From Planctomycetota bacterium (GTDB taxonomy: Bacteria > Planctomycetota > GCA-002687715), in NCBI GenBank assembly GCA_013213915.1, contig JABSRK010000068.1, forward strand, positions 1 through 13,881: 13,881 nt of DNA. The letters are read 5' to 3'. Every line of letters begins with the position of its first letter. Position 1 is the first letter of the stretch. Positions 5,023 to 12,558 of the stretch are shown one piece after another. Made by a program: the position numbers and the translations under genes. The notes below the pieces were generated by a model. It was not told the DNA's origin. It did not search any database and saw nothing but the letters and a program-made list of their open reading frames with translations.

Positions 5023-8000
5023 ATGAACAAGCAGCACATCCTCGTCGCCCTCCTCCTGCTCGGTGTCACCAGCGGTGCCGCATTCCTCCTGTTCATGGAG
5101 GATGAGCCCGTCGCCGTCGCCAAGCCCGTCGCCGATAGTCAGCCGGCCGCTCCTCCTGAGCCCGCAGCGAACGCGCCGGACGTCGGGGACGCCACACCCA
5201 TCGAGACACAGCGCTTCGACCAGGACCTGGAAGAAGATGAGTGGGACGAGGAGCCAGCCGCCGCGGAAGACGAGCTGCGCTTCGCGCTTATCACCGACCG
5301 CAGCGGCAATCCCATCCCCTTCGCCGAAGTCCACCTGGTCTCCACGACACGAGGCTGGGGAGGCCTGGGCGGATTCGGCGATGAGAGCCCGCCGCGCTCA
5401 TACCGTGAGGCCTTCAAGTCGAGTTCTGACGGATTCGCGTTGATTTCCCCCCTGCCCCGCCGTCGTTTCCGCATCGTCGCGATGAAGGAGAAACTCGTCG
5501 GCTCGCAGGTCTACGAGCAGGGCAAGGAGCAGAGCGACCTGCCCAAGGGCGCCGACGCCGTCGTCGTCCTGCATCCACTCAAGCGCCTGACCGTTGATGT
5601 GGTCGACGGAGGCGGCTCGCCATCGCCCCACATCCGCATCCAGGCAGCACGTCCGGGCGAAGGCGTCGCAGCGTCGAGTCCTTTCAGCATGTTCGGTGGA
5701 CGCGATCGTGGGGGTCGTGGCGGCCGCGATCGCGGCGGAAGAAGCAGCCGCGGAAGAAGCTCGTCGAGTACGACCGGACTGTCCCGATGGACATCCACTC
5801 CCGATGGACGTGCGGTCCTCGACATCTCCAAGGCAACGCCGGAGCTGTACGACGCAGAGAAGCTCGATGTCCACGCGCTGCTGCCCGGCAACTCCCGCGT
5901 GACCGAGAGCGTCGACATGCCGGCGCAAGGCGACGTGAACGTCACCCTGCGCATCCCCCTGTCCTGCACCCTCGACCTGAAGCTGGTGGACAGCAAGGGA
6001 GCGCTGTTCGAGGAGCGGACCTCGCTCACCTGGTACGTCGAGTTCAACCGCGACAGCCGGCGCGGACGCACGGAAGGTGGACGAACCGGGGAACGTGGTC
6101 AACGCGGGGAACGTGGTCAACGCGGAGAACGCGGTCAACGCGGAGAACGCGGTGGACGTGGTGGTGGATTCACATCCACGTCACCCGTCGGCCGACAGAC
6201 CATCACGGGCGGCCGCGCCGTCATCGGCGGCTTCGCCCCGGGCACCAAGGTGCACTTCACGACGCGTATCCGAAACCACGTCGAAGAGACCACCGTCTGC
6301 GAGCTGAGCACGCAACCCCAGCAGTCCTTCGAAGTACTCGCGGGCGACTTGCGGCCAAGCTTGATCATGGTGCTGGTCGATCCTTCGGGCAAGCCGATCC
6401 CACGGGTACGCCTCTCCACCGAGATCAAGTACGACGGCCTGGTCGAAGAAGAAGGCGCCGCCCGTCAGCAACACATCATGCAGCTGCTGACGCAGCAGGG
6501 GAATCGCGGAAGCCGCAGCGGCCGTGGTTCGACTACCGGCCGCGACGGCCGGCTCAAGCTCTCCGCACGAACCGGCATGTCCGGTGAGGTCAAGATCGGC
6601 ATCCGGCGCGAGGAGTCAGAATTCGCCCGGATGTTTGGCCGGCGCGGCAATCGCGGCGGCGACGAGGAAAAGAACCCACCGCTTGCGATCGTGCGCTTCG
6701 AAGCGCTGGAACCCGGAGAGGAGCGGGATCTCGGCCAGGTAAAGACGCGTGCCTACGCCGTCCTCGCTGGGGGTATCGTCGTCGATGGCGCCGGTGAGCC
6801 CGTGGCCGGCGCTCGGATCAGCATCGAATCGACCACGACGACCGATCCCGCCAGCCAACGGGGCGGGCGCGGTGGACGCGGTGGGTTCGGTGGACGCGGC
6901 GGTGACCGCGGCGGAAGTGGGAACACGAGCGCAAGCGGACGCAGCGGTGAAGACGGCACCTTCGTCGTCACTGGCTTCGCCGAAGCAGACAAGAAGTACA
7001 CCATCCGCGCTTCGTCACGCCGCTCACGCAGCCTGAACCAAGACCTCCTCCCCGGCACCCAGGACGTGCGCCTCGTCATACGCGAGACCGGCGGTCTGGC
7101 CGGTCGCATCCGACTCGCTGATCCGACGCTTGGTTTGCGCATCGAGGCGCAGCTGCGCCCCATGAGCGGTCCCCCCGACGCGGAAGGGGGCCGGATCAGC
7201 CTGCGCGACGGTGGTACGTTCTCACAGACGCGTCTCGCGCCGGGCCAGTACGAGCTCGAGGTGAAGGTGAACGACGTCAAGGACACCGTGATCCCCGGTC
7301 TCAACGTGCCGGACGGAGAGGTCGCAAGGCCCGGTTCCCTCGCCGACCTGGTCGTCGGGATCGATTTCTACCGGGCCCAGGTCACGGTGCTCAACGGAGC
7401 CGGCGCCCCGGTCACGGGTGCCAGCGTTAGCTTCCGTGCAGACGGGCGGACCGTACGAGCCACCAGCGGCGACGGGTCCAGCCGTAACGGCGGCGAGAGC
7501 CGAGAGCGCGGAGGACGCGGCGGCGACCGCGGCGACCGCGGCGACCGCGGCGGACGCGGCGGACGCGGAGGACGTGGAGGACGTGGAGGACGCGGAGGCA
7601 GCCGCACCGACGACCTCGGTCGCGTGTCCGCGGTGCTGCACCGCTCCGCGAGCGTAACGGTGACGACCTCCGCCGAAGGCTTCGCTCGTAGCACGATCAA
7701 CAACGCGCGGTTCCCCCTCAACGTCCGCCTGAGCGGCGGCGAGAGCATTACGGTGAGTCTCAGCACGGCGATCCCTCAAGCTGAGAGCATGGGTAGCTGG
7801 CGCGTCACTCTCGGTGACCCGAACGAGCAAGTCGACACGAGTGATTCGCGCAGCGTGTGGCGCCGGGCTTTCGGCGGCGGGCTCAGCAAGACCCTCGCCG
7901 CGGGGGCCACGGACGTGACCTTTGAGAACATCACCGCCGGCACGTACGCCGTACGACTCGTCGGCGTCCCGGACTTCCGCAACCGAGGTGGTGGTGGTGG

Positions 8001-8163
8001 ACGCGGCGGCGGCGGCGGCGGCGGCGGTCGGGGTGGTCGCGGCGGCTTCACCCCCGTCATGCTCTCCCTCGGCCAGATCACGGTGCAGCCGGGCGTGCCC
8101 TCGCAAACCGCCCAGATCGCGCTCGATCCCAACGCGATCATCAACGCGTTGTCCGGTAACTAG
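5023..8163 (+). CDS. Membrane-anchored multi-module protein (carboxypeptidase-regulatory-like repeats) with Arg/Gly-rich runs, 1046 aa
   Basis: The ATG at 5023 is followed by a hydrophobic segment (ILVALLLLGVTSGAAFLLF, residues 5-23), a probable N-terminal anchor, then a Pro/Ala linker and an acidic patch (DQDLEEDEWDEE). The remainder is a chain of at least five beta-sandwich modules of the carboxypeptidase regulatory-like/CNA-B type, recognised by GNPIPFAEVHL, GKPIPRVRLS, GEPVAGARISI and GAPVTGASVSF. Six Arg/Gly-rich runs interrupt the chain at about 225-246, 344-381, 493-508, 613-633, 829-861 and 987-1008. Most sit just before a module strand such as PDGRAVLDI, GEDGTFVV or DLGRVSAVL. Run 2 is Gly-X-Y collagen-like (ERGQRG repeats). 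The frame also opens from TTG at 4951, but that adds 24 polar residues before the anchor. No Shine-Dalgarno is visible. It likely acts outside the cytoplasm; function unknown. Confidence 0.8.
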   Translation: MNKQHILVALLLLGVTSGAAFLLFMEDEPVAVAKPVADSQPAAPPEPAANAPDVGDATPIETQRFDQDLEEDEWDEEPAAAEDELRFALITDRSGNPIPFAEVHLVSTTRGWGGLGGFGDESPPRSYREAFKSSSDGFALISPLPRRRFRIVAMKEKLVGSQVYEQGKEQSDLPKGADAVVVLHPLKRLTVDVVDGGGSPSPHIRIQAARPGEGVAASSPFSMFGGRDRGGRGGRDRGGRSSRGRSSSSTTGLSRWTSTPDGRAVLDISKATPELYDAEKLDVHALLPGNSRVTESVDMPAQGDVNVTLRIPLSCTLDLKLVDSKGALFEERTSLTWYVEFNRDSRRGRTEGGRTGERGQRGERGQRGERGQRGERGGRGGGFTSTSPVGRQTITGGRAVIGGFAPGTKVHFTTRIRNHVEETTVCELSTQPQQSFEVLAGDLRPSLIMVLVDPSGKPIPRVRLSTEIKYDGLVEEEGAARQQHIMQLLTQQGNRGSRSGRGSTTGRDGRLKLSARTGMSGEVKIGIRREESEFARMFGRRGNRGGDEEKNPPLAIVRFEALEPGEERDLGQVKTRAYAVLAGGIVVDGAGEPVAGARISIESTTTTDPASQRGGRGGRGGFGGRGGDRGGSGNTSASGRSGEDGTFVVTGFAEADKKYTIRASSRRSRSLNQDLLPGTQDVRLVIRETGGLAGRIRLADPTLGLRIEAQLRPMSGPPDAEGGRISLRDGGTFSQTRLAPGQYELEVKVNDVKDTVIPGLNVPDGEVARPGSLADLVVGIDFYRAQVTVLNGAGAPVTGASVSFRADGRTVRATSGDGSSRNGGESRERGGRGGDRGDRGDRGGRGGRGGRGGRGGRGGSRTDDLGRVSAVLHRSASVTVTTSAEGFARSTINNARFPLNVRLSGGESITVSLSTAIPQAESMGSWRVTLGDPNEQVDTSDSRSVWRRAFGGGLSKTLAAGATDVTFENITAGTYAVRLVGVPDFRNRGGGGGRGGGGGGGGRGGRGGFTPVMLSLGQITVQPGVPSQTAQIALDPNAIINALSGN
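5695..5760 (+). repeat. Arg/Gly-rich run 1
   Basis: Codons for GGRDRGGRGGRDRGG and then an RS-rich tail (RSSRGRSS) form a low-complexity stretch at residues 225-246. It sits just before a module strand, with less perfect DNA repetition than runs 2 and 5. Confidence 0.6.
6088..6159 (+). repeat. 18-bp tandem repeat x4 encoding collagen-like ERGQRG units
   Basis: Four 18-bp units start at 6088, 6106, 6124 and 6142. Units 1 and 2 are identical (GGGGAACGTGGTCAACGC), unit 3 differs at two positions and unit 4 more. The gradient suggests recent growth by slippage or unequal exchange. The length keeps the reading frame. Confidence 0.85.
6859..6921 (+). repeat. Arg/Gly-rich run 4
   Basis: Low-complexity codons for RGGRGGRGGFGGRGGDRGG at residues 613-631 interrupt a carboxypeptidase-regulatory-like module, between its GARISIES strand and its GEDGTFVV strand. 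The DNA is built of nine-base CGC-GGN-GGN-type units. Confidence 0.7.
7507..7605 (+). repeat. 9-bp imperfect tandem array encoding the longest RGG/RGD run (run 5)
   Basis: Nine-base units appear in blocks: GGC-GAC-CGC repeated, then GGC-GGA-CGC, then GGA-GGA-CGT. They encode RGG and RGD tripeptides at residues 829-861. Block-wise identity of neighbouring units suggests successive local duplications. All changes keep the frame. Confidence 0.85.
7981..8046 (+). repeat. GGC/GGT-rich tract encoding Gly-rich run 6
   Basis: A trinucleotide-like GGC/GGT tract, including a run of GGC codons, encodes two Gly runs of five and eight residues separated by Arg (residues 987-1008). It is prone to slippage and to assembly error. 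Confidence 0.75.
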
Positions 8164-8194
8164 TTCGGGGCTCCGCGAGCTTCGGATCGCCACC

Positions 8195-8219
8195 GGGCAC
8201 GCATCGAGGGGACGTGCCC
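8195..8219 (+). terminator. Hairpin between the two large rightward genes
   Basis: GGGCACG (8195-8201) and CGTGCCC (8213-8219) form a 7-bp stem with an 11-nt loop, 31 nt after the TAG at 8161. There is no T-run, so termination would be partial at best. The rest of the 134-bp gap shows no clear promoter, so the two genes may be co-transcribed. Confidence 0.35.
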
Positions 8220-8297
8220 CCAAGCCCCGTCTACCGGGTGACGCCAGACCCGTGCGCAGCAATGACGCTGCCGGAGTCGGGTGATAGGGTCTTCGCC

Positions 8298-11200
8298 ATG
8301 GCCGCCAACCGCCGCACGACCCTGACTCTCCTCGGCGCCATCGCCATCGCCATCGGCGTCGTGCTGATCGTCAACCAAAACGGCCAGGATGAGCCGCGAC
8401 CCTCACTCGGCACGGCGGAGCTGCTCCAGCTCCTCGCCGCCTGGAACCGCGGCAACGACGCGTTCGATCACTTCGATTTCACGCTGGCCGAAAACGAGTT
8501 CAGCGCCGTCGCCGAGAAGCTACCTGGTGAACCGGATGTGTGGGTCAACATCGGCATTGCGGCGATGAACCAGGACAACGACGACGCATTCCATCGGGCC
8601 CACGTCGTGTTCAAAAAGGCCATCGCGATCGATCCGGATCACGTCTACGCGAACCACTGCACCGGCATCCTCATGAAGCACATGGGGAATTTCGAGCGTT
8701 CCGAAGCCTGCTTCCGCAAGGTCATCGCCATCGACCCGCACGACCCCACCGCGTGTTACTACCTCGGCACGCTCATGCTCGGCAAGAACGAGGCCGAGGC
8801 CGAGGAACTGTTCCAGAAAGCCATCGCGAGCGAGCCGCATCAGCAATCGGCGATCTACCAGTTGTTCGGGCTGTACTACAGCCAGGACAAGGAGCAACAG
8901 GCCGCAAGCCTCGTCGCGTTGTTCAAGGAACTCGAGGCCAGTGGAGCCGGTAACAAGGCCGGCATCGTCTACAGCGAGATGGGGCACTACGGCAGCGGGA
9001 TCCGTCCGTTCCCCAGGCCCCTCAGGCCCGACGGGGATCGCTCAGGCGGCGTGACCTACTCAGTGAAAGATCTCCTCGGCAATTCGCTGGCACCCGCGAC
9101 GCGCGCGCACTTGCCGTGGGTCTCGTGGAAAGACGAGACATCACCCGCCGAGCTGATCAAGGAGCAGTTCGCGCCCGCCTTCGCCGGTGGCGTCGCCATC
9201 GCCGATGTGGACGATGACGGAGACCTGGACGTGTGGTCCGCCGACGGTCAGGGTGCCGGGCAACTCTACCTCAACACGGACGGGACCTTCGCCCCGGCGC
9301 CGCCGTCGTGGGGTGTCGCCGGCGGCCCCCCGAGCATCTCCGCCTGCTTCGGCGACTACGACAACGATGGCCGGCCGGACCTCTACGTGTGCTGCGCCGG
9401 CCCCAACAAGCTGTACAAGAACATCGACGGCAATCGCTTCGAGGACGTGACGAAGACGACCGGGACGAGCGGCGGCGACGTGTTCACGGCGCAGGCCGTC
9501 ATGGCGGACCTCGACGCAGACGGCGACGTGGATATCTACTGCGCGAACCTCGCAGCGATGGACGAGGTCTCGGACGGAAAGCCACGGTGGCCGAGTGACG
9601 CGACGCCGGCAAACAACTGTCTCTTCAGCAATGATCGCACGGGAACGTTCACCGACATCGCCGAGCGCACGGGCACCGCTGGTCCGCACCTCAGCCGAGG
9701 CGTCATCGCCACAGACCTGGACGGAGATCGGGATGCGGACCTGGTCGTCCTGGGGGGTCTCTACCAGCCGCTCATCGCCTACCGCAACGACCGCATCTGG
9801 AGATTCACGGAGCAGACGGATGCGGCCGGTCTGTCCAACGTCCTCGCGGAAGGCATGACCGCTTCGGACATCGACGGCGACGGACAGCCCGACCTCATGG
9901 TCTGGGGCGGTCAGCCCGGGATCTACACGAACCTCGGGCACTTCCACTTCGTCAAGACCGAGCCGCTGGGGCACTTGCCGGGTTGCGTACTCGATGCCGA
10001 CAACGACGGCGACAAGGACCTCCTCTCCCTTGACAGCCTCAAGCTGAAGACGCCCGAGGGGTGGCGTGACGAGGCGGTCCCATCCTCGTTGCATCCGTTC
10101 AAGGACGTGCGATCGATCGTGGCCGCCGACATCGACGGCGACGGGGTGCTCGACGCCGTGGTCGGCCGGGCCGGAAACGTACCCGCGATCATGCACGCGA
10201 CGCTCGCTCACGATGACCACAACTGGATCGAGATCGGACTCAAGGGCGTGCGCGAGGTCGGCAAGATGCGCGCGAACACAGGCGGCATCGGCGCCCGCGT
10301 GACGGTCATCTCGGGGCCGCTCCAGCAGTGGCAGGAGATGGTGACGTCCGCCGGTTCGCTGGGGTGTCCCCCCGCCTCCCTGCATTTCGGCCTGGGAACC
10401 CGCTCCCAGGTCGACTACGTGAGCGTGAGTTGGCCAGACGACCTCCTGCAGGGCGAAAGCAAGATCTCCGCCAACACGAAGAAGGTCCTGACCCAGGTCT
10501 ACCGCAAGTCTTCGTCGTGCCCCCTGCTGTTCGCCTGGGACGGTCAGCGGATGGCGTTCGTCACCGACTTCCTCGGCGTCGGCGGCCTCGGGTTCTTCGT
10601 CAGGCCCGGTGTGTATGCATCGCCAGATCCCACGGAGCTCGTGTGGATCCCCTCACTGGAGCCGAAGGACGGACAGTGGACGCTCAGCATCCACGAAGGG
10701 ATGGAGGAGATCTGCTACCTGGACGAGGCGAAGCTGATGGTGGTGGACCACGCCGACGGGTTCATTGTCTTGCCGGACGAGCGCCTCGCCATCGACGGCC
10801 CGTCGCCCGATGGACGCCTCATCGCCTTCCGACCCGACGAGGCCATCTACCCCAAGGGGTTGTCGACGCTCGAAGGCGACGCCGACCCGGCGTTGATGCG
10901 TCACGCGGATCGCGCCTACCAGCCGGGCGTCAAGCCCGACAACCGCTTCGTCGGGTTCGCCGCGCCACAGGAGATCGTCCTCGATTTCGGGGACGCCCTC
11001 GCAGCGACGAAGGGCAACGATCTCATCCTGTTCCTCGAGGGCTGGGTCGAGTACCCGTACTCACACGTGAACTTCGCCGCGTGGCAAGCGGGCCTCACGT
11101 TCGGGGCCCTGTCACTCGACCGCCGCGAGGCACAGGGTGGATGGCGCGCCATTCACGAGAACTTCGGGTACCCAGCCGGTATGCCTCGCGTGATGACCCT

Positions 11201-11774
11201 CGACGTATCGGACCTGCCTCGTGAGGGAGACTGCGTCCTACGCCTGCGCACGAATCAGGAGCTGTACATCGACCGTGCATGGCTCGCGGCGGACCACGGG
11301 ACCGAGGGGCTGTCGGTCACCGAGCTCAGCGCCAACGCGGCGGAGCTCCGAACATCGGGCTACCCACGCGAGTACTCCCCGGACGGTCACCAACCCTTGC
11401 TCTACGACTACGCACTCATGGACCCGGCAATCGACTACAAGACCATGGCGGGTGCGTACACGCGGTTCGGCGACGTCAGGGAACTCCTCGACTCACCCGA
11501 CGACCGCTACGTCATCTTCGGGCGCGCAGAGGAGGTCATCCTCCGGTTCCGAGCCCTCGAGCCGCTCACCGACGGCAGGAGACGGTCGTTCATCCTCAAG
11601 AGCGACGGCTTCTGCAAGGACATGGACCTCTACACGGCGCACCCGCGCACCGTCGGGCCTCTCCCCTTCCACGGCATGACCGGCTACCCCTACCCGCCGT
11701 CGGAGGCGTACCCGAGCTCCCCCGCCCACGACGCCTACCACCGCACCTACAACACCCGCACCCTCTCAAGGTGA
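8298..11774 (+). CDS. Membrane-anchored TPR + FG-GAP propeller + ASPIC/UnbV protein with long C-terminal region, 1158 aa
   Basis: The ATG at 8298 is followed by an N-terminal anchor (LTLLGAIAIAIGVVLIV, residues 9-25). Residues 50-215 hold about four TPR units (KAIAIDPDHVYAN, KVIAIDPHDPTACYYLG, KAIASEPHQQSA). Seven DxDxDG-type motifs run from residue 300 (DVDDDGDLD, DYDNDGRPD, DLDADGDVD, DLDGDRDAD, DIDGDGQPD, DADNDGDKD, DIDGDGVLD): a seven-bladed propeller. An ASPIC/UnbV domain follows at about 640-720 (NWIEIGLKG, LHFGLGTRSQVD, VSWP). A final region of roughly 418 residues starts CPLLFAWDGQRMAFVTDFLG, a block I recall at the end of some large CRTAC1-like proteins and that has no assigned function. 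AGGG eight bases before the ATG is a weak ribosome site. Longer starts at 8214 (GTG) and 8262 (ATG) would put a polar tail before the anchor. The architecture is clear; the role outside the cytoplasm is unknown. Confidence 0.88.
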   Translation: MAANRRTTLTLLGAIAIAIGVVLIVNQNGQDEPRPSLGTAELLQLLAAWNRGNDAFDHFDFTLAENEFSAVAEKLPGEPDVWVNIGIAAMNQDNDDAFHRAHVVFKKAIAIDPDHVYANHCTGILMKHMGNFERSEACFRKVIAIDPHDPTACYYLGTLMLGKNEAEAEELFQKAIASEPHQQSAIYQLFGLYYSQDKEQQAASLVALFKELEASGAGNKAGIVYSEMGHYGSGIRPFPRPLRPDGDRSGGVTYSVKDLLGNSLAPATRAHLPWVSWKDETSPAELIKEQFAPAFAGGVAIADVDDDGDLDVWSADGQGAGQLYLNTDGTFAPAPPSWGVAGGPPSISACFGDYDNDGRPDLYVCCAGPNKLYKNIDGNRFEDVTKTTGTSGGDVFTAQAVMADLDADGDVDIYCANLAAMDEVSDGKPRWPSDATPANNCLFSNDRTGTFTDIAERTGTAGPHLSRGVIATDLDGDRDADLVVLGGLYQPLIAYRNDRIWRFTEQTDAAGLSNVLAEGMTASDIDGDGQPDLMVWGGQPGIYTNLGHFHFVKTEPLGHLPGCVLDADNDGDKDLLSLDSLKLKTPEGWRDEAVPSSLHPFKDVRSIVAADIDGDGVLDAVVGRAGNVPAIMHATLAHDDHNWIEIGLKGVREVGKMRANTGGIGARVTVISGPLQQWQEMVTSAGSLGCPPASLHFGLGTRSQVDYVSVSWPDDLLQGESKISANTKKVLTQVYRKSSSCPLLFAWDGQRMAFVTDFLGVGGLGFFVRPGVYASPDPTELVWIPSLEPKDGQWTLSIHEGMEEICYLDEAKLMVVDHADGFIVLPDERLAIDGPSPDGRLIAFRPDEAIYPKGLSTLEGDADPALMRHADRAYQPGVKPDNRFVGFAAPQEIVLDFGDALAATKGNDLILFLEGWVEYPYSHVNFAAWQAGLTFGALSLDRREAQGGWRAIHENFGYPAGMPRVMTLDVSDLPREGDCVLRLRTNQELYIDRAWLAADHGTEGLSVTELSANAAELRTSGYPREYSPDGHQPLLYDYALMDPAIDYKTMAGAYTRFGDVRELLDSPDDRYVIFGRAEEVILRFRALEPLTDGRRRSFILKSDGFCKDMDLYTAHPRTVGPLPFHGMTGYPYPPSEAYPSSPAHDAYHRTYNTRTLSR

Positions 11775-11777
11775 TCA
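11772..11777. other. Palindromic TGATCA supplying both convergent stop codons
   Basis: TGA at 11772-11774 ends the TPR/FG-GAP gene. The adjacent TCA at 11775-11777 is the TGA stop of gpmA on the other strand. The genes therefore abut with zero spacing, so any terminator must lie inside the opposing coding sequence. Confidence 0.95.
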
Positions 11778-12518
11778 CTGCTTCGCCTGGTTGGCGACGC
11801 CGTGGATGGCGGCCTCGATCTCCGACGCATCGCCGAGATAGCGACTCCCCTTGACGGCCATCGCGTCGTCGAACGTGTAGACAAGGGGAAAGCCCGTCGG
11901 GATGTTGAGCTTGGTGATCGCCTCGTCGTCCATGCCGTCGTGGTGCTTGACCAGGGCGCGATGGCTGTTTCCGTGAGCTGCAATGACGACGGTCTTACCT
12001 GACGCGACATCAGGAGCGATGGTCGCTTCCCAGTACGGGATGACGCGCGCCACCGTGTCGGCGAGGGACTCGGTACCGGGCGCCTGGCCTTCCGCCAGAT
12101 TCGCGTATCGCGGGTCGTGGCGCGGATGACGGTCATCATCCTCCGTCAGCGCTGGCGGCCGCACCCCGTACCCCCGACGCCACTGGTGGACCTGCTCCTC
12201 GCCATGCTCCTTGACGGATTCGGCCTTGTTGAGCCCCGTGAGCGCTCCGTAGTGCCGCTCGTTCAAGAGCCACGTCCGGTGGACCGGAATCCACATCCGA
12301 TCCAGAACATCGAGGGCAATCCAGAGTGTGCGGATGGCTCTTTTCAGCAACGAGGTGTAGGCCACGTCGCACGCAAGGCCTTCCGTCTTCAGCAACTCGC
12401 CCGAGCGGTGGGCCTCCTGGCGCCCGCGGTCCGAAAGGTCGCAGTCATGCCATCCAGTGAAGCGGTTTGCCAGGTTCCATTGGCTCTGACCGTGGCGGAG
12501 AAGGACGAGTTCAGGCAT
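11775..12518 (-). CDS. gpmA: 2,3-bisphosphoglycerate-dependent phosphoglycerate mutase
   Basis: This cytosolic enzyme interconverts 3-phosphoglycerate and 2-phosphoglycerate in glycolysis and gluconeogenesis through a phosphohistidine. The signature LVLLRHGQSQWN gives the nucleophile His9. Arg60 (LLKRAIRT), Glu87 (LNERHYGALTGLNK) and His182 (AAHGNSHRAL) match the catalytic set of E. coli GpmA, shifted by two residues. The length of 247 is standard (about 250), and family landmarks such as NRFTGWHDCDLS and NIPTGFPLVY are intact. It runs opposite to its neighbours: stop to stop with the TPR/FG-GAP gene and head to head with the kinase. The ATG at 12518 has no clear Shine-Dalgarno sequence. It looks like an ordinary housekeeping gene placed by chance among envelope genes. 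Confidence 0.97.
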   Translation of the reverse strand: MPELVLLRHGQSQWNLANRFTGWHDCDLSDRGRQEAHRSGELLKTEGLACDVAYTSLLKRAIRTLWIALDVLDRMWIPVHRTWLLNERHYGALTGLNKAESVKEHGEEQVHQWRRGYGVRPPALTEDDDRHPRHDPRYANLAEGQAPGTESLADTVARVIPYWEATIAPDVASGKTVVIAAHGNSHRALVKHHDGMDDEAITKLNIPTGFPLVYTFDDAMAVKGSRYLGDASEIEAAIHGVANQAKQ

Positions 12519-12558
12519 CGGTGAATCTCAGGATATTCATTCGGGGACGCACGTTATC
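12519..12558. promoter_or_regulatory. 40-bp divergent gap between gpmA and the kinase gene
   Basis: The two start codons are 40 bp apart, so both promoters must lie in or overlap this gap and the coding ends. It has an AT-rich centre (GGATATTCATTC, 12531-12542). No -35/-10 pair reaches a convincing match on either strand: GATATT at 12532 with TTCAGG at 12510 is the best rightward pair, and it is weak. Confidence 0.3.

Noticed and set aside
7507..7605. Possible CRISPR array
   Set aside because: The units are 9 bp, contiguous and in frame, with no spacers. It is coding low complexity.
5023..8163. Eukaryote-like RGG RNA-binding protein
   Set aside because: No RRM, KH or other RNA-binding domain is visible, and the N-terminal anchor places the runs outside the cytoplasm. 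The resemblance is compositional only.
7222..8262. 346-codon - strand frame opposite the Arg/Gly gene
   Set aside because: Its Ser/Ala-rich low complexity (SSTSSTSSASAASAA) is simply the complement of the RGG codons.
9141..10385. 414-codon - strand frame opposite the TPR/FG-GAP gene
   Set aside because: It is antisense to the propeller and ASPIC region, with Val/Asp/His-rich mirror composition and no motif.
11775..12518. gpmA as a transferred or cargo gene
   Set aside because: Composition and codon use match the neighbours, and there are no mobile element signs.
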